Made by a program: the position numbers and the translations under genes
DNA from: Sphingosinicella sp. CPCC 101087
Lineage (GTDB): Bacteria; Pseudomonadota; Alphaproteobacteria; Sphingomonadales; Sphingomonadaceae
Length of the DNA stretch: 64,000 nucleotides
Assembly (NCBI RefSeq): GCF_004151485.1
Contig: NZ_SBFF01000006.1
Location: 62,001 to 126,000, forward strand
Direction: 5' to 3'
Notes under the pieces: model-generated
What the model saw: only the letters and a program-made list of their open reading frames with translations
Told to the model about the DNA's origin: nothing
Database searches by the model: none
Part shown: positions 50,696 to 59,073 of the stretch, in pieces
Layout of the letters: every line of letters begins with the position of its first letter
Position numbering within the stretch: the first letter of the stretch is position 1

Positions 50696-51475
50696 ATGCT
50701 GGAATATTTGCCCTCGACTCCCGCCGTGATCGCCGTGCGCTGCGGCGGCAGCCTTACGCGACCCGAGATCGAAGGCTTCATGGACCGGCTGGAGGCGGCC
50801 CTTGCGCAACACGAGCGGACCCACTTCTTTGTCGAGATCGTCGATTTCGGCGGACTCGAGATGGAGGGGCTCGGCGATCTGATGAAGCGCAGCGCCACGT
50901 GGTTCCGCAACCTCGACCGAGTTGGCCGGGTCGCGGTAGTCGCCGATCAAGGGTGGATCCGATGGGCAGCCAAGCTGGAAAGCGCGCTGCTGCCGCACGT
51001 AGCCTACGAAACTTTTGAGCCCGCCGAACGGGATCGCGCGTGGGCCTGGGTGCAGGGCGAGTTGAAACATCCCCACGCCCCCGCCCTCAAGGTAATCGAC
51101 ACGGACCGCCCGGATGCTCTGGCCTTCGAGATCGATGGGCATATCGACAGAACCGAGATGGAGGCCATTACCGCCCATTTCCTTCGCGCGGCCGAGGGAC
51201 TTGATAAGGTTCGCATGCTCGGCCGAATCCGCCGGCTAGGAGGATTGGACTCGAGCGGCCTCGTTTCGGGTGACTTCTTCGCGATGAAGCGCAGCTTCCT
51301 CGAACATCTGGACCGTTATGCGATCGTCGGCGGCCCGGTGTGGATCAGGACGACCCTGTACGCGCTCGCGCCTCTGCTCCGGGTCGAGATTCGCCATTTC
51401 GAGGCCGAGGACGAAGCCGCTGCCTGGGCGTGGATCGGCGCGAAGCCGGTCTCTGAACGTCCAATGTTCGACTGA
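50696..51475 (+). CDS. Tandem SpoIIAA-like (STAS/SEC14-type) protein
   Basis: A 259-residue protein made of two copies of a SpoIIAA-like domain. Copy 1 (about 1-125) has HERTHFFVEIVDFGGLEMEG, DLMKRSATWFRNLDRVGRVA and a closing AWAWVQGE. Copy 2 (about 126-259) has PDALAFEIDGHIDRTEMEAI, DFFAMKRSFLEHLDRYAIVG and AAAWAWIGA. The family binds small ligands or nucleotides in a STAS-like pocket; few members are studied. There is no known partner nearby apart from the hybrid kinase and the PilZ protein, so a signalling role is inference. Convergent with the PilZ gene. Confidence 0.85.
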   Translation: MLEYLPSTPAVIAVRCGGSLTRPEIEGFMDRLEAALAQHERTHFFVEIVDFGGLEMEGLGDLMKRSATWFRNLDRVGRVAVVADQGWIRWAAKLESALLPHVAYETFEPAERDRAWAWVQGELKHPHAPALKVIDTDRPDALAFEIDGHIDRTEMEAITAHFLRAAEGLDKVRMLGRIRRLGGLDSSGLVSGDFFAMKRSFLEHLDRYAIVGGPVWIRTTLYALAPLLRVEIRHFEAEDEAAAWAWIGAKPVSERPMFD

Positions 51476-51497
51476 TGCCCAACGGGCGACGCCCGAT

Positions 51498-52475
51498 TCA
51501 GGCCGGTACCGACTGTGCGAGGATCCGCTCCAGCACCGCCGGATGGAGCGGCTGGGTAAATTCGCAGGTGAAGCGATAACCGTCGATACCGACGATCCGC
51601 GCCGGCCAGCCTTCCAGACCCGGCAGCACGATCCACAGCAGCGATCCGAGACGCAGAGCCGCGAAACAGTCGAACTCGACCGTGCGGGAGGTGAGCGCGG
51701 TAACGTCGATGCTCCACCGGCGCGTGCCCTCCCGAACGCGGGCAGGGAGGTTCATCTGGACACTGCCGCTGTCGACCGAACGCGAGGTTCGGGTGGATTC
51801 GGGCTCTGGCGGGGCCGGAGCCGCCGGCGGCAACAACGGTGCGTCGCGACGCGAGCGCAGCCACGGCATCAGGGCCTGCCAGTCGAGCTCGGGCTCGAAC
51901 GAGACACCCGCGACGCAGCCATCGACCCAAACGGTGCGGCCGGTGAGCGGCTGAAGCCTCTCCGGCGAGAGGACGATGTCCCGATCGACTTCGAGCGGGA
52001 AAGGGGTTTCGATCTTCGCACCGCCTTGAGAGATATCGTGGACCGTCACCAGCAGGTTGCGCGGTCCCATCTCGAGCCGTGCCGGGCATGAGACCTCGAC
52101 CCGCGGCATCCGCCGCCTCTCACCCGGCTGGCTAACGAGATTGTGCGCCAGGATCGGTAGCACGTCGATCGCTTCGTCGAAGCGCAGACCGAGCTCCGAT
52201 CCCCGCTGCCAGACGATCCGCCCGTCGAGGTGTTCGCCCGTCTCCAGCTCGAGTTCGAGACGCCTGCCCTCCTCTACCGGTATATCGGCGTGGAGAATCG
52301 CACCGCCGGCACTGATCTTTCGGATCAGGCAGACCTGACGGATGCTGCCGGCAACGATCGCGCCCGGCTGAAGGACCGACGGATCAGCCTCTTCGTCCGC
52401 AGCCTCGACCAGCGGCACATCGCCGGACAAAGAATAGACCGTCTCGAACAGTGTACGCACCTCGGCGACTCGCAC
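51498..52475 (-). CDS. Protein with three tandem PilZ-like domains
   Basis: About 325 residues from a GTG start at 52475 (GTG 52460 is an alternative; there is no clear ribosome site). Domain 1 (about 35-110) has CLIRKISAGGAILHADIP and GRIVWQRGSELGLRFDE but no RxxxR. Domain 2 (about 120-215) has the full c-di-GMP-binding signature: RRRMPRVEVSCPARL and VTVHDISQGGAKIETPFPL. Domain 3 (about 255-325) has RRWSIDVTALTSRTVEFDC and PARIVGIDGYRFTCEFTQPL and is degenerate. Only the middle copy should bind c-di-GMP, with the others structural or interaction modules. Divergent from the secreted-protein gene at 52705. Confidence 0.82.
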   Translation of the reverse strand: MRVAEVRTLFETVYSLSGDVPLVEAADEEADPSVLQPGAIVAGSIRQVCLIRKISAGGAILHADIPVEEGRRLELELETGEHLDGRIVWQRGSELGLRFDEAIDVLPILAHNLVSQPGERRRMPRVEVSCPARLEMGPRNLLVTVHDISQGGAKIETPFPLEVDRDIVLSPERLQPLTGRTVWVDGCVAGVSFEPELDWQALMPWLRSRRDAPLLPPAAPAPPEPESTRTSRSVDSGSVQMNLPARVREGTRRWSIDVTALTSRTVEFDCFAALRLGSLLWIVLPGLEGWPARIVGIDGYRFTCEFTQPLHPAVLERILAQSVPA

Positions 52476-52704
52476 GCCTTGATGGCAGCGCGAAGCCGCA
52501 TTTTCCCACGTCAGAGGTTTACGATTCACTAACGATACCTGCGGGGCCGATATTATCGCCCACGAGAGGCAGGAGTTCGTGGAAAACCCGTCGCGGGCAT
52601 CGCACCGGCCGGACCGTGCCTTCCCTTCGGGAGCCATAGGCGATCCATCGTTAACCATGTTAGGGTGGCACATTCCTCCGGTGGACTCGTAGAAAGGATC
52701 GATC

Positions 52705-53121
52705 ATGAAGATGCTCGCCATCGCCCTTACCGCACCGCTGCTGCTGATCGGCGCTGCCTATCCCGACCTGCCCCATGCAGGTGATGGCGGGGCTCGCGCC
52801 GCGGCCGACGCGACGGACCGATCCGCTTCCTATCGCCCGTGCCGGCCGGGGCCCGGCGACGACAATTGCATCCAGCTCTACGAGCGCGGCGTACGGGCCT
52901 CTTACGCAGGCTGGTTGCGTCAGCGAGGTGCCGACGAGGCGCCCACCCGCCTCGCCATGGGCGGTCCGACCGAGGACCGTCCGCGGCGCTCCCGGCAGCG
53001 CGACGAGGCGCCCCGTCCGGCCCCGGCGCAGGACAGCACCGCGCTTCAGACCGCTCAAGTCGCGGGAGGGACGCACTGCGTCGAGACTCCAGGTCCCCGC
53101 GGCGAAACGCGCGGAATGTAG
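52705..53121 (+). CDS. Secreted protein with P-C-x-PGPGDDNC motif, shorter paralogue
   Basis: A 138-residue exported protein with a signal peptide (KMLAIALTAPLLLIGAAYP, about 2-20). Residues 45-64 carry PCRPGPGDDNCIQLYERGVR, followed by a tryptophan (YAGWL) and the short AMGGP block at about 84-88. The tail is Arg/Pro/Ala-rich and ends with GGTHCVETPGP. The same three blocks recur in the next gene, so the two are paralogues. The two cysteines bracketing PGPGDDN could form a disulfide. AAAGGA lies seven bases before the ATG. The function is unknown, and I do not recognise the family. Confidence 0.75.
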   Translation: MKMLAIALTAPLLLIGAAYPDLPHAGDGGARAAADATDRSASYRPCRPGPGDDNCIQLYERGVRASYAGWLRQRGADEAPTRLAMGGPTEDRPRRSRQRDEAPRPAPAQDSTALQTAQVAGGTHCVETPGPRGETRGM

Positions 53122-53339
53122 ACCGGCGGCGTCGGACGGCCTTCGACACATGAACTCGATTCATCGGCATTTTGCCATCGGCCGGCTCGCCTAAACCACG
53201 GTCCGTCGTGATTCGGGCTGCGCTCCGCCACGCACTCCGCGCCAGATCGTTCTGGATTCACGCACTGAAAATCTAGCGTGGGGGCGACCCGCCCGGCGGC
53301 GCGCATGCGCCTGCCGCGCGCAAGATGGAGGCATTGACG

Positions 53340-54281
53340 ATGAAACTCGCACTTTTCGCGGCGACGGCCCTTACCATGGCCGGTTCGGCGCTGGCTTATC
53401 AGACCCAGAGCGGCACAGATCCCGCAACAACCACCTCGACCGAGACCATGACGACGACCACCGCGGCCGCCGTCCCTATCGATCCTACGATGGCGCTTAC
53501 GCCGCCGCATACGTGGACCGCCGAACAGCGCGACCTGTGGGACCAGCATATGGCATCGCTCCCGACGGCCTGGACCGCCGACCAGCGGTCGACGTTCGAG
53601 GCGATGATGGCGCTTCCGCCGGCGGGCTGGAGCCCTGAGCAGCGCGCCTTGTACGAGCAGCACATGGCGAGCCTACCGGCGACCTGGACCGCCGAGCAGC
53701 GGGCCATGTACGAACAGCAGGTGGCGAGCCTTCGAACACCATGGGCTGGCACGCAGCAGATGGCGGCAGTGGGTCCGAGCACGACCACGGCCGCTCAGCC
53801 GAACGTGTCCACCTTCGCCGGAATGGGCGGACCGTATGAGGACGTCTATGGAGCCGGCAGCGTCAGCCTGACGCCTCGCCCGGCTGACGCAAACTATCCT
53901 CCTTGCAGCCCAGGACCGGGCGACGACAATTGCATCCAGCTCTACGAACGCGGCGTGCGCGATCAGCTCGCCAGCTGGAGTCGTCCGACCGGCGGCCTTC
54001 AGGGTTCCGAGACGGCAATGGGCGGCCCCTTCGAGCCGGCGGACCAGAGCAGTCAGGCAGCTATGAGCTCCGGCGTGGCGGAGACGACGACTGGCGTCGG
54101 CGCGACGAGCTCCGGTTCGACGGGCACGACGAGCGGTATCGGCACAATGAGCACCGGCACGTCGCACACCGGTACGATGGGGACGACCACCGAGGACCCG
54201 GTGGACACCCAAAGCACGACCGTCCCCGACGATGCGACTCGGACTTCCGATCCGGCCGGCACGACGGATCCGACCTACTAG
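53340..54281 (+). CDS. Secreted repeat protein with P-C-x-PGPGDDNC motif, longer paralogue
   Basis: A 313-residue exported protein. Signal peptide 1-19 (KLALFAATALTMAGSALAY). Residues 24-50 are Thr-rich. Residues 56-132 are four repeats of about 19 residues built on WTAEQRxxxxxHMASLP. A GMGGP block is at 161-165. Residues 188-207 carry PCSPGPGDDNCIQLYERGVR, then ASW and AMGGP (226-230), as in the shorter paralogue. The tail (240-313) is Thr/Gly/Ser-rich and probably disordered. GGAGG lies nine bases before the ATG. The function is unknown; the layout suggests a periplasmic or surface-exposed binding protein. Confidence 0.75.
   Translation: MKLALFAATALTMAGSALAYQTQSGTDPATTTSTETMTTTTAAAVPIDPTMALTPPHTWTAEQRDLWDQHMASLPTAWTADQRSTFEAMMALPPAGWSPEQRALYEQHMASLPATWTAEQRAMYEQQVASLRTPWAGTQQMAAVGPSTTTAAQPNVSTFAGMGGPYEDVYGAGSVSLTPRPADANYPPCSPGPGDDNCIQLYERGVRDQLASWSRPTGGLQGSETAMGGPFEPADQSSQAAMSSGVAETTTGVGATSSGSTGTTSGIGTMSTGTSHTGTMGTTTEDPVDTQSTTVPDDATRTSDPAGTTDPTY
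53505..53735 (+). repeat. Four coding repeats (about 57 bases each) in the longer secreted paralogue
   Basis: Four consecutive units encode HTWTAEQRDLWDQHMASL, TAWTADQRSTFEAMMAL, AGWSPEQRALYEQHMASL and ATWTAEQRAMYEQQVASL. Tryptophan and the EQR or DQR triplet are invariant or nearly so; 18-20 residues separate each Trp. A fifth degenerate remnant (TPWAGTQQM) follows. The units are diverged at DNA level, so expansion is old. Confidence 0.8.
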
Positions 54282-54338
54282 GCCGGTCCGCAACGCGTTC
54301 GAACGTCTCGCCCCGGCGGTCCGCCGCCGGGGCATTCC

Positions 54339-57266
54339 TTATCCTTCGCGACCATACCACTCGTCGAGCCGCATCAGCTGGTCGTAGTCGCCATACGGCG
54401 CATATTCCGGATGCAGCTTGGCCGTGAACGGCTCTTCACCGGTAAGCCACTTTTCCGCAGCTGCGATGAAGTTGCGGGCGGCAACCGACGTGAAGTCAGC
54501 GGTTTCAATTCCGTTGCGGCCACCGGCGGGACTGGCGACGTAGCCGAGCCGCCCCGCCTTGCGGGCCAGCGACCAATATTCGAAACATGAGGCCCGGCCC
54601 TCGATGCCGTCGAAGCCGCCATGCTCCGCGATCAGGCCGAGCAGCCCCAGCTGAAGTGAATAACCCTCCGATACCGCCTTCGCACTCGGAGGCTGGCCGG
54701 TCTTGTAGTCGACGATGGCGAGACTGCCGTCGGCGCAGCGGTCGATCCGGTCGGCAACACCTTTGAGGGCGACACCGGCCAGTTCGCACCTGCCCTCTGC
54801 CTCGGCGGCGAGTGGAAGCCGGCCGTCGCTCCGATTCTTCGCCACCTCACCAGCGATGAAGTCGATCGCTTCCATCAGTCGCGGTTGCCAGAGCGCCCGC
54901 ATCAGCGGGTGGGCGGCGGCGCCGGCAAGGAGCGCCTCAGCGCGCGGCCGTAGTCGTTCGGGGTCGCAGTCATCCTCCTTCATCCATCGCTCGAGCACGG
55001 TGTGAACCGCACTGCCGCGCCAGGCGGCGGTCGGATCGGCATCAACCGGATCGAGCCGGTGCAGCTTCAGGATCCGCCGGGCATAGAAGGCGAAAGGGTC
55101 CGCCTTGAGCCGATCGACCTCCGTGACGGAAATTGCCCTCGGCCGCTCACGCGGCGAAGGCGCCGGCCGGGCTGCCGGCCTGTGCGCCGCGGGGCGATCA
55201 ATCGCCCGCGCCCATTTGCGGACCGCAGGGGCTCGGGTCAGCCCCCCTGTCATCGCTTCGAGCCGAAGCCAGAACCGCGACGCCACCGCTGGCGCGCGCG
55301 CATCCCGACGGGCACGGGTCACAAGAACCCGGGGCGCACCGAGTGCGCCGGCGAAATCATGCGCCGCGAGCCCGATACGCCGCTCGAGGGAAGGAAGGCC
55401 TAGCTCACCGCGAAGCCGTGGCGCGAGCCAGGGATCGGGGGCGGGCAGCGCCGGCCAGACACCTTCGTTCAGACCCGCGAGCACCATCAGATCGGCGCGC
55501 TGGAGACGCGCCTCGATCAGGCCCCAGATGAAGATGCGGGGATGCTGACCGAACGGTGGACGGACCGCGACCGAGCCCATCAGCCTCTCCAGAACGAGAG
55601 GAAGCTCGGCCGGCCGTACCGCCTCCGGGCCTTCCCGGGCCGCTGCCTCGAGCTCGGCGAGCATCTCCGCGGCCCTACGCCCCGCCGGTCCTGACCATGG
55701 AGAGTCGCCGCACAAGGCGACCACCGTCTGGCGGACGGCGGTCAGGCGCTCGGCTAGCCCCTCGCTTCGATCGAATGCCCGTTCGAGCGGGCTCAGCAGG
55801 GGCATGGCACCGCGCCACCAGGACAACGCCTCGCGTCGCGCGGATGCGTTCCGAGCGTCGCCCGTCTCGAGATGCGTGGTGAGGCCCTCCAGACCGGCGG
55901 GAGGCCGGGGTCCGCGAAGCGCCAGATCGAGGGACCGGACGCCGTCGAGCCAGCCCAGCCTCGCCTCCCCGGACATCACCAACGGATGCTTCAGCAAAGT
56001 CAGCAAAGGCACCGGCGCGAACCGCTCGGCGGCGGCGGTGGCGATAGCGAGCAGAAGGGTGCCGGGCGGCGTTTGCGGCAGCGGTCGGCCGGCACTGTCG
56101 TCGGCTTCGATTCCCCAGCGGCGCAGGAGCGCCGACACGCGCCGCGCCAGAGCGCGATCGGGAGTCACCAAGGCTGCGGTCCGGCCCGGCTCCTCGAGCA
56201 CCTCCCGCAGCGCGACGGCGATCGCCTGCGCTTCCTCGGCCGGATCCGCGAGCTCCAGAGCCCGAACGCCGCCGAGCCGCCGATCCGGCGGTCGGAGCGC
56301 CTGCCATTGGCGGGTGAAGGCGGGCGGTGCCATGGCGCGCGAAATAGCGCGTCCCCGCGCGGCCGGCGCATCGCGGCCGCCGCCGAAGCGCCATCGCCGC
56401 ACCTCGCCACGGCCGACTCCCAGGCGATCAATCAGCAGCTTGAGATGGAATTGGGGATGGGTTTCGAGCGACGGCCGGCGCCGACCGGTCGCGGGGTCCG
56501 GCTCGTGCGGCCCCAGCGACGCCCATTCGTCCTCGGCCATGTCGAGATCGAGCCCCGGCAGCACGACCTGGCCAGCCGGCAAGCGCGCAACAGCCCTCAG
56601 CAGACGAGCGACGGCCGGCGCGGCAGTGGTGATTCCGGCGGCGCAGACGAAGCCGGCCGGCGGCGCGTCGCGCCAGCGCTTCGCCAGCGCATTCAGAAGG
56701 CGATTGCGCCGGTCGGCCAGATCGATCTGGCCGCGCGCGGCCAGCAGGTCCGGCCAGTCGGCCAGGATGAAGCGGAGCTGGTCGAGCGACTTTTGCCAGT
56801 GCAGCGACAAGTCGGGCAGGTCCGCGGCGAAATCCGCGAGCCGCGCCGGCGCCACTTCCTCGATCAGGAGCTGGTCGAGCGTGCGGGCGAGATCCTCGGC
56901 GAGCCGCAGCGCCTCGGCGGCATCGGCGCGCAGATGGCGCTGCACCAACCGCGAAAGCAACATCAGCCGTTCGATCGGCTCCACGGCCGGCGGGATCGGC
57001 GCCTCGTCGTCAAGCGGCGCGAGCGCTCCACCGATCCGCTCGTCAAGTTCGGGGTCCCCGACCGTCACGAGCCGCGGCAACAGAAGACCGCGACCGGAGC
57101 GGCGGACGAACGCGTCCTGGATCGCCCGCGCCGCTCGGTTGTTCGGCAGCAGCAAGAGGCCTCTGGCGAGCGCCGCCGGATCGCGGCCGTAGCGGGCGAT
57201 CAGCCCCGCCGCGAGCGAGTCGGCAAAGGCGCGATGGGCCGGGATGGTGAAGACGGCGGGAGGCAC
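54339..57266 (-). CDS. addB: Double-strand break repair protein AddB
   Basis: A 975-residue partner of AddA. The N-terminus (FTIPAHRAFADSLAAGL) and ARGLLLLPNNRAARAIQDAF match alphaproteobacterial AddB. The helicase-like region is degenerate and shows no clear Walker A. The C-terminal nuclease domain has SLAIVDYKTGQPPSAKAV (about 865), with the catalytic Asp and Lys, and an upstream TAAWRGSAVHTVLERWMKED. The GTG start at 57266 is 47 bases after murU. In related genomes addA follows directly; here it is about 7.4 kb away (46939), with unrelated genes between. Confidence 0.95.
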   Translation of the reverse strand: MPPAVFTIPAHRAFADSLAAGLIARYGRDPAALARGLLLLPNNRAARAIQDAFVRRSGRGLLLPRLVTVGDPELDERIGGALAPLDDEAPIPPAVEPIERLMLLSRLVQRHLRADAAEALRLAEDLARTLDQLLIEEVAPARLADFAADLPDLSLHWQKSLDQLRFILADWPDLLAARGQIDLADRRNRLLNALAKRWRDAPPAGFVCAAGITTAAPAVARLLRAVARLPAGQVVLPGLDLDMAEDEWASLGPHEPDPATGRRRPSLETHPQFHLKLLIDRLGVGRGEVRRWRFGGGRDAPAARGRAISRAMAPPAFTRQWQALRPPDRRLGGVRALELADPAEEAQAIAVALREVLEEPGRTAALVTPDRALARRVSALLRRWGIEADDSAGRPLPQTPPGTLLLAIATAAAERFAPVPLLTLLKHPLVMSGEARLGWLDGVRSLDLALRGPRPPAGLEGLTTHLETGDARNASARREALSWWRGAMPLLSPLERAFDRSEGLAERLTAVRQTVVALCGDSPWSGPAGRRAAEMLAELEAAAREGPEAVRPAELPLVLERLMGSVAVRPPFGQHPRIFIWGLIEARLQRADLMVLAGLNEGVWPALPAPDPWLAPRLRGELGLPSLERRIGLAAHDFAGALGAPRVLVTRARRDARAPAVASRFWLRLEAMTGGLTRAPAVRKWARAIDRPAAHRPAARPAPSPRERPRAISVTEVDRLKADPFAFYARRILKLHRLDPVDADPTAAWRGSAVHTVLERWMKEDDCDPERLRPRAEALLAGAAAHPLMRALWQPRLMEAIDFIAGEVAKNRSDGRLPLAAEAEGRCELAGVALKGVADRIDRCADGSLAIVDYKTGQPPSAKAVSEGYSLQLGLLGLIAEHGGFDGIEGRASCFEYWSLARKAGRLGYVASPAGGRNGIETADFTSVAARNFIAAAEKWLTGEEPFTAKLHPEYAPYGDYDQLMRLDEWYGREG

Positions 57267-57313
57267 CGGCGCAGCTTATCGGCAGAGCACGGGATGTCGA
57301 GCGCCGCGGCCGT

Positions 57314-58078
57314 TCACCCCTCGCGCAATATCTCTTCCGCCTTGCGGATGCTCTCGGGCCGGCCGACGTCGAACCACAGGCCCTGGTGCACCGTACCGAA
57401 GCAGCGCCCCGCCTCGATCGCCCGGTCCCATAGGAGGTTGGTGGAGAATGGCCCTTCCGGCAACTCGCCCTGGAACAGTCGCTTCGAAACGATCTGGATG
57501 CCGGTATAGACGAAAGGTGCGACTCCGCGCGGCTTGCGCCGCCGCAACTGGCCGGCGCCGCTCATGTGAAAGTCCCCGCGCCCACCATGACAATGCGCTC
57601 GAGCCAGCGGGACAAGCAGGAGCAGTGCGTCCATCTTCGCCTCGTCCCAGCCGGAGGCGAGCAGCTTCAGCGCATCGACAGGTCCGTCGATCCAAAGATT
57701 GTCGGAATTTACCACAAGAAAGGGATCGCAGTCGATCAGCGGGAGTGCCTTCGCCAGCCCGCCACCGGTTTCCAGGAGCCGATCGCGCTCGTCGGAAATG
57801 ACGACCTCCAGCCCTTTGACCCGGTTCTTCAAATGGGCTTGGATCGCATCGGCAAGGTAATGGACGTTGACCACCACCCGCGAGACCCCCGCGAAGCGAA
57901 GCCGGTCGAGCGCATGATCCAGCAGCGGCTTGCCGGCAATTTCGATCAACGGCTTCGGCCGTGTCGCCGTGAGAGGACGCATCCTCTTGCCCAGTCCGGC
58001 CGCCAAAACCATTGCCGTTCCGGGGACGTCGGCGCCGGGGTGGGGACGGAGCGCAAGCGGCTTCACATGGCGGCTCAT
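57314..58078 (-). CDS. murU: Nucleotidyltransferase, probable N-acetylmuramate-1-phosphate uridylyltransferase
   Basis: A 254-residue sugar-phosphate nucleotidyltransferase. The signature AAGLGKRMRPLT (about 24-35), KPLIEIAGKPLLDHALDRL and VVNSDNLWIDGP (about 119-130) define the family; VVVNVHYLADAIQAHL also fits. In bacteria lacking the NagZ/MurQ route, MurU makes UDP-MurNAc from recycled MurNAc-1-phosphate. Its start overlaps the stop of the AmgK-like kinase by four bases, the arrangement expected for that pathway. It could instead be another NDP-sugar synthase, but the pairing with amgK makes MurU the best call. Confidence 0.88.
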   Translation of the reverse strand: MSRHVKPLALRPHPGADVPGTAMVLAAGLGKRMRPLTATRPKPLIEIAGKPLLDHALDRLRFAGVSRVVVNVHYLADAIQAHLKNRVKGLEVVISDERDRLLETGGGLAKALPLIDCDPFLVVNSDNLWIDGPVDALKLLASGWDEAKMDALLLLVPLARAHCHGGRGDFHMSGAGQLRRRKPRGVAPFVYTGIQIVSKRLFQGELPEGPFSTNLLWDRAIEAGRCFGTVHQGLWFDVGRPESIRKAEEILREG

Positions 58079-59073
58079 GCCGCGGCCTCGCGACGCCAGG
58101 CGTCGGCACGTTTCTCGGTGGGCACATTCGCGTCGAACCAGGCACGCAGAGGCGCAAGCGACGGATGGGACAGGTTGCGCTCGAGATAAGCCCATACCCG
58201 CGGCTGGAGCGGGAGGTAATGGGGCTTTCCGTCGCGTTTCCACAAGCGCGTGAAGATGCCGAGAATCTTGGTATTCCGCTGTGCCCCGAGGATCTCGTAA
58301 TGGGCGCGGAACAGCGCGCGATCCCGTACCTTCGACGCCTCGGCATAGCGGTCGAACATGGCGGCTTCGAGCGCAAGCGCGACGTCCCGCCGCGCGTCCT
58401 CGAGCAGCGAGACGAGGTCGTAAGCGGGATGCCCGGCCAAGGCATCCTGAAAATCGAGCAAGCCGAGGTCCCGCCGGCCGGGAACGACCATCAGATTGTC
58501 GGCGTGAAAATCGCGCAGGACGAGCACCGGCTCATTCTCAACCACTGTCAGGACATCCGCCCAACATTCTCGCCAAGCTTGAAAAAATCCCGCCTCATCG
58601 ACATCCAACCCGAGGGCGGGTGCGTACCATTCGGTGAACAGTGCCACCTCGCGCGTCATGGCCGGTTCGTCGTAACGTCCGAGGTCGGTCGGCGCCGGCT
58701 CGCTGGCGACACGGGCAAGGATATCGACAGCACTCTCGTAGATCTCGCGCTCCCGCCCGGGCTCGCGCAGCAGCAGCGGACCGACCCGGTCATCGCCGAA
58801 ATCCTCCAGCAGCAGCAATCCGAGCTCCCGGTCGACGGCGATCGGCTTCGGCGGCGAGAAGCCCCGGTCGAGCAGATGGCCGGCAACCGCGAGGAACGGC
58901 CCGACATCCTCGTGGGCCGGCGGCGCATCCATCAGCACGGCGGTGCGGCCGTCCCGGCCATGAATACGAAAATAGCGGCGAAAGCTGGCGTCACCGGCGA
59001 GCGGCCTTATCTCCGCCCCTGCCCACCCATGCGCGGCGAGGAACTGGGGCGCCTGCGCAGGCGGAATCATCAT
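58075..59073 (-). CDS. amgK: Phosphotransferase, probable anomeric MurNAc/GlcNAc kinase AmgK
   Basis: A 332-residue aminoglycoside phosphotransferase-fold kinase. The catalytic loop is LVLRDFHADNLMVVPG (HxDN, about 189-204) and the metal-binding segment is LGLLDFQDALAGHPAYDL. An N-terminal ATP-site region (AGDASFRRYFRIHG) is present. AmgK phosphorylates recycled MurNAc at C1 for MurU, giving a salvage route for cell wall sugars that bypasses de novo UDP-MurNAc synthesis and can confer fosfomycin resistance in other genera. The start at 59073 is chosen because ATGA overlaps the tsaE stop; GGAG is close upstream. Overlaps murU by four bases. Confidence 0.88.
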   Translation of the reverse strand: MMIPPAQAPQFLAAHGWAGAEIRPLAGDASFRRYFRIHGRDGRTAVLMDAPPAHEDVGPFLAVAGHLLDRGFSPPKPIAVDRELGLLLLEDFGDDRVGPLLLREPGREREIYESAVDILARVASEPAPTDLGRYDEPAMTREVALFTEWYAPALGLDVDEAGFFQAWRECWADVLTVVENEPVLVLRDFHADNLMVVPGRRDLGLLDFQDALAGHPAYDLVSLLEDARRDVALALEAAMFDRYAEASKVRDRALFRAHYEILGAQRNTKILGIFTRLWKRDGKPHYLPLQPRVWAYLERNLSHPSLAPLRAWFDANVPTEKRADAWRREAAA

